64,000 nucleotides of DNA from Ursus arctos (GCF_023065955.2 NW_026622930.1:21925449-21989448); one strand, 5' to 3'. Positions 35,560-48,044 are shown, counted from the first letter of the stretch. Numbers and translations: made by a program. The notes: generated by a model not told the origin, from the sequence alone.

Positions 35560-35985
35560 GAGGTAATCATTTTTTTTTTTTTATTGGTTACAGCCCATTT
35601 GCTGTTCACATCATTATGGCAAATGATTATGAAGTGTGTCTGCTGTGGGGCCACCTTCAGTGACCACAGTGGGGCATGGGTAAGCCAGGGGCCAACGAGG
35701 CAGAGGTGGGCCCTGGCTGCCAGTTGAGATTTTGCCAGTAAGCCCACATGTCTCTGTGCTGCTCTCATTTGTGACAGGCGCCCTTAGTTGGTTTAGGAAG
35801 GATGAGCCCCCATAGCCCAGAAGAGCACGTGTGCCATTGGTGTCTTTGAAGCCCTTTGGCTGACAGCAACAATCAAAGTCAGCAAAAGTGGAAGGAAGCA
35901 AACAGGAATCCAACAAAAGGGAAGAACTGGAAGATTTATCCTTCGGTAATGCCCTCCCCTCCCCCCCCTTTTTTTGCATTTTTAC
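35560..35985. other. GC-richer block with unsupported minus-strand frames
   Basis: A 121-codon frame (35614-35979, minus) and a 70-codon frame overlap in different phases. A T run at 35569-35581 sits at the left edge and could be a minus-strand A tail, but the AATAAA-like TTTATTGG abuts it too closely and no duplication was found. No parent gene recognised. Confidence 0.3.
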
Positions 35986-36179
35986 AAAGCAAAAATTTAT
36001 TCTTGCAAACTTACTGTTTGCTTTAAGTTCCCCTGAGTTCTTTGTGAAATAATGTTTTTAGTCATTTCCTCTGCTTAAACAGTGTCTCCTTATTTCTTCC
36101 CACATTATTTGTCTTTCTTACTTTTTTCCTTCCCTCCAAAGAAAAACCTTTCCACCAAAAAGGTGTGTTACTTCTCAGA

Positions 36180-36218
36180 AAAAAAAGAAAAAAGAAAAGA
36201 AAAAAAAAGAAAAAAAGG
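36180..36218. repeat. A-rich (A)nG tract
   Basis: Runs of four to eight A separated by single G. Confidence 0.85.
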
Positions 36219-36563
36219 TTAGGTTATTCAAACTTAGGCTCAAGGGTTTAGGATTTGAAATAAGAATCATTATTATTTTTTTTCCAAATCCCTGGGAAAG
36301 CAATTGATTTTTGCATTAGTAGGTTTGGGGTCTTTTAGTCAGTGACTAGCCCCGTTTCTAGAGGTAGATGTTCTTCAGACTGTTTCAGAGTAACTATTAC
36401 GAGGGCTTACCTCACCTTGCTTCTTTCTGAAGAAAAGTATTATGCCTGCCAGCCCACAGCTTGGTATGAGCTCACTTGACTTTTGCCCTTTTAAAGACTG
36501 CTTTTTTTTTGTATTGGGTAATTCTATTTTATGTGTTGATGTATCCAGTAGATCAGTAAAGTT

Positions 36564-36610
36564 AAAAAAAATATATATATATATGTATAGATAGATATAG
36601 AGAGATATCT
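36564..36610. repeat. (AT)n/(GATA) tract
   Basis: AAAAAAATATATATATATATG then TATAGATAGATATAGAGAG. Confidence 0.85.
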
Positions 36611-36619
36611 TAAAGCTGT

Positions 36620-38157
36620 GTGAAAGGTAATTTCCCAGCAGACCAACTTCAGAAATCATCCTAAGTTCCAATATGCATCTCAGTCATGTAACATACAGGA
36701 TTCATTTTCCAACCCCATTCTCATGTCAGAGGCTGAAAATATTTGTAAAGACAGATCCTGTCCTCCCACATGACCCTATCCAAATGTCACACAAATATAT
36801 TTTGGTCTGATTTCTTATTGCCAAATAAACAGCACACATTTCCTCTCTTCCATGAAATAAATCTTTTATTCGTGCTTCTTTCTAATCAAGACACCATATC
36901 CCATCCTGAGAATAATCCGTATTATTTATGTGATAACTTTATTACCAAGCTTGAGTTAAAACTTTATTTCAGGAATATCAAATTTTTAGTTTGACGTATC
37001 ATCTAAATTATTTATCAAATTAAATACTTTACTAGAAATACGACTTCAAGTCTTTCCTCTGAATGTCACATAATAAAGCAACTGTGACATCAGAAGTAGG
37101 AATACGACTTCTAGGAGGAATTTGCTTTCCTTGACATGACTGAAATAAAATAGCTCCTTTTAATTGCTCAGAACAAGAGGCTTTACAAAAATATATGTGG
37201 GGTGTTTTTCTATTTAATCTGAATACCTCAGGAGCAATAATTTAGGAAAATAAGGTTTACATTTTATTGGGCTTTTTTGTTTGTAAAAAATAGCAGAGAA
37301 GTAATACTCTCAGTAGTAACAGACAGGCTCTGTGGAAATGTGCAATGTCAATAATAAAGACGTGTTTTTTGTTTGCCTGTGGGTATTAGCAGTAGGTCTT
37401 TAAGTTCAGCCACTTCTTATTAAGTAAGAAGTATATTTATTACCCAGTTATAACAGGAAGTTCTGGCTTGAAAGAGTAAATGGACCTCCTTAACTTCTTA
37501 CTCTCGGGGAGTAACTAAACTGTTGGATCATTATGCCAAACCTCCGAGCATTTAATTTTACTACTACTTTAAAAATCTCATTATCACTTATTTTGTGTTT
37601 TCCTCAATGTCTTTTTCTCCAAGAGCAGATTTCTGAAAAGCTTAAAATGTCTAGTAGAGTAAGAGGATAGTAAGGCAAAAAAAGATTTAAAAATAATTGG
37701 GTCCACTTTCTCTCTCCTATAGATGAGAAAGATGAGTCACTTGGAGTTTAAAAGGCTTTTGGACAGCTATAATTAGGAAACCTGTGATAGAAAGACAAAC
37801 TTGGGGCGGTGTGAAGTGTTTTTGAACAATGCTTTTGTGGTTGGAAAGAAGGTGTCTTTTCCAATACTGGGTGTGTAAAGTTCACTTCACTTTCTATTTG
37901 GCCATTCTAACTCTGGTCCTTTCTGGATTTCGGACATGATGCTGGACATTTCTTAAGTGCGACTGGGCATATGTTTAGAGATATAGCAACTGTATGTAGT
38001 CCATACTTTTTTGTCCTTTCGGAAGGCAAGGAGGAAAAGGGGGAACAAGGGTGATCTGGAAATTACCCAACTAAGGGAATTTGAACTTGCTATTAAGGTA
38101 ATCCTATCCTGTTCCATAAAGGATTACTTTCCTGGAAGAAAAAAAAAAAGTGTACTT
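36620..38157. other. Unique intronic sequence
   Basis: Nothing recognised. AATACGACTTC occurs twice 65 bases apart (37037 and 37102), with different flanks. Confidence 0.5.
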
Positions 38158-38171
38158 AGAAAATTCCCTAA

Positions 38172-38359
38172 GGGGCACCTGGGTGGCTCAGTCGGTTAAG
38201 CATCTGCCTTCGGCTGAGGTCATGATCCCAGAGTCCTGGGATCAAACCCACATTGGGCTCCCCCCTCAGCTGGGAGTCTGCTTCTCCCTCTGCCTTCCGA
38301 CCCCCACTTGTGCTCTCTCTCTCTCTCAAATAAGCAAATAAAATCTTTAAAAAAAAAAG
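38172..38359 (+). mobile_element. Can-SINE (SINEC), full length
   Basis: GGGGCACCTGGGTGGCTCAG, GCATCTGCCTTCGGCTGAGG, GATCCCAGAGTCCTGGGATC, CT array, CAAATAAGCAAATAAAATC and A tail. Flanked by AGAAAATTCCCTAA (38158-38171) and AGAAAATTCCCTTAA (38360-38374). The duplication starts after TT, as expected for L1 endonuclease. Body closest to arctoid SINEC copies. Confidence 0.95.
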
Positions 38360-38374
38360 AGAAAATTCCCTTAA

Positions 38375-40470
38375 TGTCAGTTCATAACACACTCTGCTTT
38401 AAAGGAGAATTTATTTAAAAAAAAATAAAAGAGGATGTATTATATAACGGAGATAGAAAGTATATTTCTTATTGCCCAAAGACTTGAAATAGATTTGTAA
38501 GCTGGAAACAGCAAAAAATTAACATGGCTGCAAGGTTGTGTCCAAGGACACACTATAGGTTAGTGACAGACCTGGACAGGAACTTAGAGGAGTTCTGGCT
38601 TGTCCAAAGTTCTTCCTACTGCATCATGCTGTATCTACTTTGAAAATAGATGGATGATACCAAATGCTTTACAGACTTTTTAAATTAATGATACAAAAAT
38701 ACACATATGCTTGAGATTAAAATGGGAGGAGAAAAAGAACAGAGCTAATTAAAACTGCAGGGAGAACTTATGATAAATCATCCAGACAATATCACCATTA
38801 ATTTGGTCTGTCTTTCTCAATAGTGTCAGGAAATCCATCAATGATCAGACATGGCCATTGCCTTGGTTTAGGCCTTTCAGCAAGATGGGACCACGAACGG
38901 ACGAGTGACGAAATGGACCAAGGTGGTCTTATTTCCCCCATATTGCTCTTACATCAATGCACAAACGAGAGCAGACATATTGCATCTCTTTTGTGTCCTT
39001 ATTTTATAATGCCTTTGTTTTTCCTTCCATTTGAATATGCTGCCAATGTGAGAGCAATAAATAACTCCTGAAGAAAATGAATTTGCACACAGCTGCAGTC
39101 CATCATCCTGCTTGAAGAGGTGCATCCAACCTAAAGCCTCTCCTGAAATGGAAGGCTTGAGCACCAGCGGGACTTGGTGGCCACTATGCTTGACTGGTTT
39201 TGAAGGTGAAGCTGGCCCTTGAAGCACTGGGAATCAAGATTTGGTTTGGTATCCCAACTCGGCCACAATCTTCAGTGGGCATATTTCAGGTGAACCCTTA
39301 CCAAGGAATAGGACAGGGGCATGTGACACGAAAAAGCAGGATCACTGGATGACATCCTGTTCCTTTTCCTAAACTTGCAGGTTCTCAGTAGTAAAATCAG
39401 TTTCTACAACTGGCTTCATTTTCAGACCTTCTGGGTGAGCAGACTTGAGGATGAGATCTGAAGGAAGAATGAGCCCAGCCTAGTTTCACTTACTAGGAGT
39501 ACCTTGACCATAGATATTTTTTGAAATGCCAAGTTCATTAGGTTTAACAAAGTCAAGTTGGAGGCTCTGCGGTGGCATCTTCTGCTTTGCACACGCCAGA
39601 AAACACCACGTTATTGGTCAGCATATTAAGACTTAGTTTCCTGGTTCAAATCAGTACTGATGTGAAAAAGAAAGGAAATCTATAAAAGAAGATGACATTT
39701 CTCAAATATGCATTTAATGGTAAAAAAGGCAATGAAAGTTAAGTTTTATCTTTACATTCAATTCTGAGTGATACTTATTTCATTCAGATGTTTCCTCTGG
39801 CCCCAGAAGAAGAGCTCCTCTCTAAAAGCAAAATCGCCACTCCTCTCAGAACTCAAAAAGAAAAGCATTCTTCATGAATGACTCAAAGGCGAGATGACCT
39901 ATTTCTGATTAATATGATGGTATATAAAACCAGAGTGGGAAAGGGAGAAGAAAAACATATTTGAGTATGTTTGAGAATTAAATGCCAAAATCAGACACTT
40001 CTATATTCCATAAGGAAATCATGATTTACTGCAATTTTCCAAAAAGTCATCCACAGTTCCTTCAACTTGATCCTGGGTACTTAATTCCCTAGTGTATGCT
40101 CCGCCTGTTTTGTTTTCAGACTAAAACACAGATATGATCATTTTACAGAAACTATTACAGTTCCTCCAAGAGAATTACCAAAATAAAGATAGAAATAAGA
40201 GATTTTCACGCATAGATGCCAAAGAGTAAATGAAAACTACCTAATTTTCAATTACGAGATTGGAGAATGACCCTTATGTAAAGATAACTATACAGATAGG
40301 CACTGCTTTAAGTAAAGCTTAAATGTGGAAATCAGGATTTGCATACAAGATAAGATAAAGAGCGATTATTTGCTTTTTAAAAAAAGGTCGTAATAGGGTT
40401 CATTCAAATAGCAAGATCTTCCATATCCTTAAGCAATGACTTGATTTCGAAGAATTCAATTCTTGCTTAC
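38375..40470. other. Unique intronic sequence
   Basis: No exon or repeat recognised. A stretch at 38820-39260 is less A+T-rich and non-repetitive but carries no family signature. Confidence 0.5.
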
Positions 40471-40474
40471 TTCT

Positions 40475-40996
40475 TTTAAACCTGCGCAGCATATAAAGCA
40501 AGCTGTTCCAGAGCCACACAGGCGTGAAACCAAATGAAGGAAACTTCATTTAAAACGGAGTCTGGAGGCCAGAAAGGGGTGTTGTCATGCCCTACTCCTC
40601 TTGTCAACTGCAGACCCCAACATGAAGGGAAGTATCTTGCATTACCAACAGGGAGAAGCCTATACTTTACTACCCCAGCAGGAGGAAGAAAGATTTTCTC
40701 CTCCACAGACAGCAATCAATCCTGCTAGTGCGACTGTCACAACTCAGCCAATGAAAAGCCACTACACTCTGAACTCCTAATTGACTCCAGAGCATTTTTC
40801 TATGTAAAAGATCCCCTCTGAACTCCTCTTGTCTTCTTATAAAAGAGCATTCCTTTCCTTTGTTCTCTGGACCTGCCTATGGTTTTTCCCTAGCATGTCC
40901 TGAACTGCAATTTTCTGCTATTTCCAAATAAACCCATTTTTGCTGGTCAGATAATTGACAAGTTATGTTTGTTTGTTTTTGAAGGGTAACACAGGT
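40475..40996 (+). mobile_element. Probable solo ERV LTR
   Basis: Shows LTR architecture in plus orientation: CCAATGAAAAGCC (CAAT-like), TTCTTATAAAAGAGC (TATA box near 40837), then TTTCCAAATAAACCCATTTTT (AATAAA near 40927) and a T/G-rich end with GGGTAACACA. No internal proviral sequence flanks it. Family not assigned and the left edge is uncertain. Confidence 0.6.
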
Positions 40997-41151
40997 AAAT
41001 GTAAAAGACATGGCTAAATGTGGTTGTAGTTTTCTCTCCACAATCACAGAGAAATTTGTTGTAAAACATTAGGAATGGTGGAGAGATTTAAGAAAAAGAG
41101 AATTAAAAATAAGTGGTAGAAAAAGATAGTAAACTTATTCTGGGAAAAAAA

Positions 41152-41205
<54 letters not shown>

Positions 41206-41210
41206 TTATC
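41152..41210. repeat. (ATCT)n tetranucleotide microsatellite
   Basis: About 14 perfect ATCT units with a single TTTATC at the end; likely polymorphic. Confidence 0.97.
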
Positions 41211-42011
41211 TTCCTTCAGGATCTTTTTTTCATAAAACATTCTAACAAGGTATTTCCAGACCAAGACAGAAATAAAACCCTCTCATCAATCACTTAATAC
41301 CAAAATGAAGGATATAGTTTAGGCATCTAAGAATGGCAGTCTTAGGAGCTGAGTTAGAATTTCTAATCTAAGAAGCTAAGGTTCTGTTCAGAGGGATTAC
41401 ATCAGCCTCATATGAGGACAGTATTCCTGTACCCTTCTTCAAGAGGGAGAGATCTGGTGTTCCACCTATCATCCTTCCTGGTCACCCTGACATCTTACTT
41501 TATGAAAAAAAAAATTATTATCAGGAGTAGTAAATTATATCAATGACAAAGTCAAAGATAGGTGAGGAAGAGTCCTTGTGCTCCACAAAAGTACTTAAGG
41601 CCCTGACTTTGCAGAATGAGAGACGACGGATGACTCAATCAATAAGACAAAATGGCATGAAATTCTATAACCTGCCTCAACAGAGGTGGAAGTAGGTGGG
41701 AGAGGCAGGAGGAAGAGGGGTAGTGGCTCCTCCTTTGTGAACAGGAAACTCAGGACCACTGGATTCCACAACAAGGTCTCATGTTGACTTAGTGTTTGTG
41801 ACCTTGATTAAACAGATTTGGTTATAGATGAATTTACAAGGTACGCCAGAGGTAGAATAGAGAATCATAAAGACAATTTGCTGAAAGTCTAAACTCAAAC
41901 AGAACAAGGACAAAAAGAAATTCAAGTCCAAAGGCAGCATGGAAAGGGCTGTATCCATAGCACAATCTATTTTTGAAAGTCAAGTTTACCAATTACTTCA
42001 AAAATCTAATT

Positions 42012-42178
42012 GGGGTGCACCTGGGTGGCTCAGTCGGTTAAACATCTGACTCTTAGTTTCAGCTCAGGCCATAATCTCAGGGTCCTGAGATCCCTCTCCA
42101 GCCTTGGGGTTCCTGTTTAGCACAGAGTCTGCTTGTCCCTCTTCCACCCCCTCTACTCCTCCCCACCCCCTCCAACTA
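42012..42178 (+). mobile_element. Can-SINE (SINEC), lacking the usual tail
   Basis: GGGGTGCACCTGGGTGGCTC, CAGTCGGTTAAACATCTGAC, CAGGGTCCTGAGATCCC, then a C-rich stretch (TTCCACCCCCTCTACTCC) that ends without the AAATAAA/A tail. No target-site duplication found, so the 3' end was deleted or diverged. Confidence 0.9.
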
Positions 42179-42839
42179 CCAGGTGCCGGTCACTTGCAAG
42201 GGCTGGAAATGCCACAGACTAATAAGGACATGATTATGCAGATAATGTGTAAAGTGAAAAGCATGGAATAAGAGTCCTCAAATTATTGGAGAATGGTGAT
42301 TCTTGACAATCCACAAATCATGAGCTAGCTTCCCGGGCTCTCAAATAACCTCTCTCCCTCTAAGCCACGGTTATTCAATTATTTGAGTAGATAATTTATT
42401 GTCAACCTGCTACACACTGGGGATTGCTTCCAGTTCTGGGATGAGCATGATGTAACCTCACAGATTGTATGAACTACTAAAGAATGTAATCAGATATATA
42501 ACCAAGTCAGCTTTGTGCATCAAGTGCTTCAGATGGGAAGTCAAGGTCCTAGGACAACATACAGAGTACTCCTAACCTCATCATCATGAGGAGTAAAGAA
42601 AGGCTTTCCAGACTGGTGACAGCTGATTTGAGACCACAGGCAAAGGGGGATGGGAGCTGAAGCCAGTGGTATTGGTACAAGATGGTTTCAGAAGGGGAAT
42701 AGCATATTCAAAGACTTGGACAAAAAATAGATAATCACACTTGTCTTGGATTTATCTATCTGCTGGACGTGAATTAGATGGCACTGACAGTATTAGCAGG
42801 CACTGTCTAGACGGGGGTATGGGTGTACTAGATTCTGAA

Positions 42840-43400
42840 AGGTACCAGAACATGCCATCCCAAAATATGCCTCTTTGGCCTATGGATTATTTTGAGCTAA
42901 AGGCCACTGAGAACCAGCAGATACAGGAAAAGCTCTAAAAAAAAAAATGGGGCTGCATTTTTGTTTTATAAAGGTAATTTACATGTATTAAGGAATTTTA
43001 CATTTGCAAAGGCATTCCAACCTTCTCCCTTACCAGGAAGTAGAAGACTCTTTGCTATTGTTTAGCAATGAAGAAGGTACCACTTAAATCCTCATAACAA
43101 ACCTAACTAAAGAACCCTTGTTTATCATACCTTCTCAGGTCACCTTCCCAGACCTTAGAAGCTCAAATCCAGTTTTCCTCTATTTAGCCTAAGATAGTAG
43201 GCAACCCCAAGTTCTAACCACCCCACTGGGTTACTCATCCCTGGGTGCTCCCACATCTATGTGCCTTATAAACTTCTGGTTTTCTCTTGTCAGTCTGTCT
43301 CTTGCCAGTCTAATTAACAGCACCCAGCCAAGAACCTAAGATGGGTAGAGGGAAGATATGTTTTCCTCCCCTCCAGTTCTCAGACATAGTGAAGCAGCCC
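42840..43400 (+). mobile_element. Probable solo ERV LTR
   Basis: CCAAAATATGCCTCTTTGGCC, GGATTATTTTGAGCTAAAGGCC, ACTGAGAACCAGCAGATACAG near the left; ATGTGCCTTATAAACTTC (TATA-like), GTCTGTCTCTTGCCAGTC, CAGCCAAGAACCTAAGATGG with GTAGAGGGAA at the right. These phrases I associate with a dispersed ERV1-type LTR; no gag/pol/env sequence adjoins it. Edges approximate. Confidence 0.65.
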
Positions 43401-44340
43401 CATGCCCCAAAGACGAATGTGGACACACATGCCGTCCATACCCCACCTGCAGTTCAGAATGGCCAAGCCATCAGATCCCTGACAATCTCCCCTAATGATG
43501 CCAGAGACGATTAACTCCTCACGGCTCCTAGCAGGCAGGATGCCGACATGCGCTGGATGAGAACTTTCAAGCACACTCCAAACAGCTCAATTAGATCAAG
43601 AGAAAGGTTTCCTGAAGCAGCTCAATAGATTTATTGTACAACATTTTCCTTCGCTTCACAATATTAAAAAAAAAAAAAAATTCCTTGGCTTCTTTGCAAC
43701 CTGGAGTTGAAAGGTTGCTCCAGCCTCTTGCCCTGTGCCTCCCTCTCAGGTTAGCCCGCCTTCCTTTTTAATGGGCTGCAAGCTCCTCAGTCCACAGCAT
43801 ATTTATGGGGGAGAACTGGCTCCTCAGTGCTCAGTCGGCCCTGGAAGCCATTCTAAGTCACTGTGTATTTATACATTTGACAATAGCTCTCAGGCAAGAG
43901 AGGGGGTGAGAGGGCAGGAGCACCACTTCCAGGTGTCGAGATCACAGAAGAGAGAACAACAAGGAAATAAAAAGATGAGTAAAGCTGCAGTGCCCTCCTC
44001 TTGTTCGATCTCTGGTGTGGATCTGAGGTACGCACAGGGAAGACAGAGTGGGTATAAGGCTTCTGATGTGTTGTCCATAACTCAGCCCTGTGCAGAAGGC
44101 AAGCGGTTCTTCATGGCATTGTCAGAAGTGGGTAATGAGTACAGTTTTACTGGGGGAAAGTGACCAAAAGGATGGAGAGTGAACATTTGGGTGGCTTGGC
44201 AAGGAACTATGTGGGACATCTCTCTTTGTTCTTCTGTTTGCAAGTTTTATAATCCACACGTATCCTTTTCCCAGTCCATTTTTTATTTAATAATTTGGAT
44301 AAAGTTATGGATATTTATTAATAAAACAGCCACCAAAGCA
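43400..44340. other. Unique intronic sequence
   Basis: Contains an A run at 43665-43680 and a 142-codon plus-strand frame (43735-44163) that overlaps two minus-strand frames. Its product matches nothing known and has no clear start context, so it is not called. Confidence 0.4.
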
Positions 44341-44344
44341 CTTA

Positions 44345-44580
44345 CTTACAAAGCATCTATTGTGTGCTCTATCCCAGACCTTTTCATTTATCACCTCACT
44401 TAGAATTCACAATAATCCTACAAGGTAACTAAGGATTATTCCCATTTTATGGATGAGGGAACTGAGGCAGGGTTTCAGGAACCCACCCAAAGCCACACAG
44501 CAGGGGAGTGGCGGAGCTACCTCCCTAAATTTGACTCCAGGGCCCATGTTCTCACCCACGAATGTGCTGATTATTAACAT
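44345..44580 (-). repeat. MIR, minus orientation
   Basis: TTACAAAGCATCTATTGTGTGC, AATTCACAATAATCCTACAAGG, CCCATTTTATGGATGAGGGAAC, AAGCCACACAGCAGGGGAG, all in reverse-complement MIR order. Confidence 0.85.
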
Positions 44581-44994
44581 CAGTGATTCACTACTAAACA
44601 TACAGTTACTTCTCTAAGAGTCGTTTAGTTTTGTTTTTGTTTTTAAGAAACCAGTTCTTAACCACCTGAAGTCAGTAGCAACATCCGACAGTTGGATTTT
44701 GATACGTGAAGTTGGTGGAGTTATCCCGATTCCTAAATTTACTATATGACCAGTTTACGATGACTCGTAGATCAGTCTTTGTACATTGCTGAACTAAAGG
44801 GGCAACTAATCCAAACCTGTAGAATTCTACAAATATTTTGGACTGGAAAATATTGCAGGTACTGGGTCTCATTTTCAGTGTCCATGGTTCTCCTACCACA
44901 TTATTTTCCTGGAGAAGTTGTGAAATACCTTCTAGCTTTTCTTTGCCTCTTCCAACCCACTTGTCCCAACAGCCTTCATAATTTCTAGATATGA

Positions 44995-45115
44995 AATTTT
45001 ATCATGTCACCATTTGGTTTAAAAGCTTTCATTGTACTGAAAATAAAATCCTAGTGGCAAAGTTCTTAGGAAAACAATGGCTTGGTTCCCCTACATTACA
45101 GTTTCTGTAAACTAT
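44995..45115 (+). repeat. L2 3' region
   Basis: TTATCATGTCACCATTTGG, AAGCTTTCATTGTACTGAAAATA, AAATCCTAGTGGCAAAGTTC match sense L2 (gatcatgtcactcc ... cttcccattgcactcagaataaaa). Confidence 0.65.
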
Positions 45116-45168
45116 CTGCTCTTTGAGCTGTTTTAGATTTTCATTTATATGTATACATATATCACTTT

Positions 45169-45190
45169 ATATATATATATATATATATAT
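45169..45190. repeat. (AT)n microsatellite
   Basis: Eleven AT units. Confidence 0.9.
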
Positions 45191-45689
45191 CTTTACATAT
45201 TTATGCATATGTTCAATATGTTCTACAGAAGTTCATATGATCTATAATTTCAACTTATAGAAAGTTTTGAAGTCTCATTTCTTCCCTGGCAGAACCTGGC
45301 ATAAATTACTGAGAGTCATATGATCTATTTTGTACTTGAGGGATGACAGAGAGAAAACACCGTGGCGGGTAGCTGTTGTGTCAGCCCTGCTAAAGACAGG
45401 ATGGCAGGGGATGTCTGCTTCAACAAATCTGTATCTGCTCTAAAGGAAGATAGAGCAGTTTTAGAAGTTCCTCAAGAAGTAAAACAAGCAAATGATCCAA
45501 AAGTAAAGGAGTAAGGGAGTGGGGAAGAGGATGCTTTTCGGTACATGCAAAACCAAGTGCAGGAAGATAGCTACCAGCTGTCTTGTTCCTTACAAGCATA
45601 AGAACAAAAGAAAGCAGGTTTAACCCTGGCAGTAAGAGGAGAGTCAACTGTAGTGGATTGGATGATTCCAGATTCTTTAACTTATGTCA

Positions 45690-45885
45690 GCATGATGGAA
45701 AGAGTGCATTTTGAGATCAGACCTAGCTCCAATCTTACCTAGCACAGTTTCTCCAGGTGTGCAGTGAGGATGACAAAAGCAGCCTCTGAGGACTGATGCG
45801 ATGGTTCAAGTAGATGAAATATACAAAATGTCTTTCACAGCCAGGAACGACATGGCAGAACTCAGTAAGTGCTAGACTCCCTAAC
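45690..45885 (+). repeat. MIR
   Basis: AGAGTGCATTTTGAGATCAGACC, CTAGCTCCAATCTTACC, CAGTGAGGATGACAAAAGC, GATGGTTCAAGTAGATGAAAT, AACTCAGTAAGTGCTAG follow MIR order with gaps. Confidence 0.55.
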
Positions 45886-45894
45886 TCCCCGTTT

Positions 45895-46075
45895 TCCAAA
45901 TTTGCTTGATCACAAAATCAAACTAGGGGTACTTGTCAAAAAACCGATTTCCAGGCATCTTCCTTAGAGATCCTGATTCAGTAAGTCTGCGGTGAGGTCC
46001 AGGAATCTATATGTTCACTGAAGGACTTTAGTGATTATTATGTTATAGCAAGTTTAGGGAATAGTGCTTCAGCTC
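45895..46075 (+). mobile_element. MER5A-type DNA transposon fossil (hAT-Charlie)
   Basis: ATCCTGATTCAGTAAGTCTG with CGGTGAGGTCCAGGAATC is the MER5A core (gattcagtaggtctggggtggggcctgagaat). Nonautonomous and old. Confidence 0.75.
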
Positions 46076-46141
46076 ATGTGGCCAAACCCCATGGATTTGG
46101 ATCTAGACCAGATCAAACTGGAAAGGTCTGGAAAAGCCTTT

Positions 46142-46400
46142 TGTTATGGGTTGAATGCTGTCTACCTTATAATGATGTGTTGAAGCCCAACCCCCAGTAC
46201 CTCAGCATGGGAACTTATTTGGAAATAGGGAGTTTGCAGATGTAGTTAAGTTAGGTAAAGCCATACTGCAGTAGGGAGGAGTCCTAATCCAGTATGACTG
46301 GTATCTTTATAAGGAGACAGCCACATGAAGACAAGGACACACAGGGAAAGAGCCATGTGATGAGGAAGTCAAGACTGGAATTACACAGCTGCAAGTCAAG
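46142..46400 (+). mobile_element. MLT1-type LTR, 3'-truncated
   Basis: TGTTATGGGTTGAATGCTGTC, AGCCCAACCCCCAGTACC, ACTTATTTGGAAATAGGGAG, CAGATGTAGTTAAGTTAGG, TCCTAATCCAGTATGACTGG are MLT1 landmarks. It breaks off at CTGCAAGTCAAG where a second LTR-like start follows. Confidence 0.85.
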
Positions 46401-46495
46401 TGTTACGGACTGAATGTTTGTGTCCCCCAACATCATATTAAAATCCTAATCTCCAATGTGATGTTTATTTGGAGGTGAGGTTAAGAGTCGGTTAT
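46401..46495 (+). mobile_element. Second MLT/MST-type LTR fragment
   Basis: TGTTACGGACTGAATGTTTG, GTGTCCCCCAACATCATATT, AAAATCCTAATCTCCAATGTG is a fresh MaLR LTR start directly abutting the previous LTR; it ends after about 95 bases. Either a nested insertion or a rearranged pair. Confidence 0.7.
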
Positions 46496-46499
46496 AATT

Positions 46500-47640
46500 T
46501 AAGTCCTTTATTCAGTAATATGCTTTTTTTTGAAAATAAGTAAAATAAATATCAAATGCATTAATAGCCCATTACAGCTATTTCTGAGCTCAGAAAAGTT
46601 CTGAGAAGGAGACAAAGCACGAAGGGCAAAGTCACCTGGTACAAACTTTTCATCATCACTGGCAAATGTTACGTCCCACAGATGAGTTAGTTTTTCCATA
46701 TATTCAGCACTCACTGTAATGACACATTGACATGTTATTATTCTACCCCTTATCAGTACCATACGGAATCAATTGGAGTCACAAGTATGGTGTTTCATAG
46801 TCATTCCTTCTAGGGTGGGAAACCTGTGAGTGGATGAAAGGGAAAGTAGATAATACCTCAAAGTTCTGACTGCTTTTCAGTTTTAGTTCTATTCTTCTTT
46901 CCACAAAAAATGTAGTGTGGTGTCACTAAACTAATTTCTAGGTTTGGGGGTAGAGATCACAACACAAATTTGTGCTTTCAAGTAACAGGGGCTATTAGAA
47001 CCTTCTTGACCCATGTTTATGGCTCCTTCTAGGAGGCAGACATTTATCACAATATTCTTTCTGTCATTCACATCTACTCCTTGTTCACTATGCAAAAAAA
47101 TCTTGGTGATCAACAAGAGCAGTCACCCAATTCCCTGCTCATGTAGCATATAGGTGTTTGGTTAAAAACAGGTGGAAGAAAAGGAAAAAACTCATTAATC
47201 TCAATTTGTTAATCTATCCGGTAGGAGCAGCATAAACAATAAAACCCCATGCTATGTAAGCATTAAGAAGCAAGGCTGGAAAATAGATACTAAAATAATT
47301 TATCTGTTTTAAACAGTCAGTGTAAAATTGATAGGCCGATTTTAATTTGGAAGTTCTTTTCCCCAAGAAGAAGTCTGGATATATTTATATATATTTGCTT
47401 AATAGATGTTGATTATTTTTCTTAGTAATAGCCCAGAGGTGTCAGACATGAATCCTAATTAAATCATAGTATGTTCTACCTTGCCTCATGACTCAAAGCA
47501 AGAAACTTAGCATCATTTTCCTGACCATTATGTACGTATAATTAAATGACCAGTAGTTCATGAAATAGTACAACACAGAAAGCAGAAAGAATATAATGCT
47601 CATGTAACACTGTGGGGTGGTTAGTTAGAAGGAACTGAAG
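46500..47640. other. Unique intronic sequence
   Basis: Nothing recognised. Minus-strand frames of 61-84 codons have no motif. Confidence 0.5.
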
Positions 47641-47654
47641 AGATGATTTAGAAA

Positions 47655-47910
47655 AGTGTTTCTGTGAGGGTGGTACGTGGACCCGTTAGAATCACCTGGA
47701 GAGCTTTTTAAAAATGCGTATTCTCAGAACCCATCTGAGACTTAGGTAAGTGTTGCCTTAGGGCCTTAAGTCACTCTCTTTGTTTCCTTTCTATCTCCTA
47801 AAATCCAAATGGAATTCTGAGTTGACAATGGAATTTGAAAAACAACAACAACAACAACAACAACACTTTGCAGGCAATTCCACCTTGGAAACCACTGATC
47901 TCATCTAATG
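47655..47910 (+). mobile_element. MER5A-type DNA transposon with internal (AAC)n
   Basis: TTAGAATCACCTGGAGAGC at the start, TGGAAACCACTGATCTC at the end (gagaaccactg terminus). An (AAC)8 array at 47841-47865 has grown inside it. Confidence 0.7.
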
Positions 47911-48044
47911 CCTTCATTTTACTGGCAGCAAAGTAAGTATAGGAAGTTGTGATCCCCCTGAAGTCATGTTGTGTATGTTACTGGCAGAGCCCATACTCCA
48001 CCTTGACCCCCTTGACAGGTGTCACACTCATGATATTCTTTTTA

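Noticed and set aside
35614..35979. 121-codon minus frame next to a T run, considered as a processed pseudogene
   Set aside because: The AATAAA-like motif abuts the tract with no spacer, no target-site duplication was found and no parent gene was recognised.
36620..37150. AATACGACTTC repeated 65 bases apart
   Set aside because: Too short and with unrelated flanks; no array.
43735..44163. 142-codon plus-strand frame
   Set aside because: Overlaps two minus-strand frames, no domain or motif, composition not protein-like across its length.
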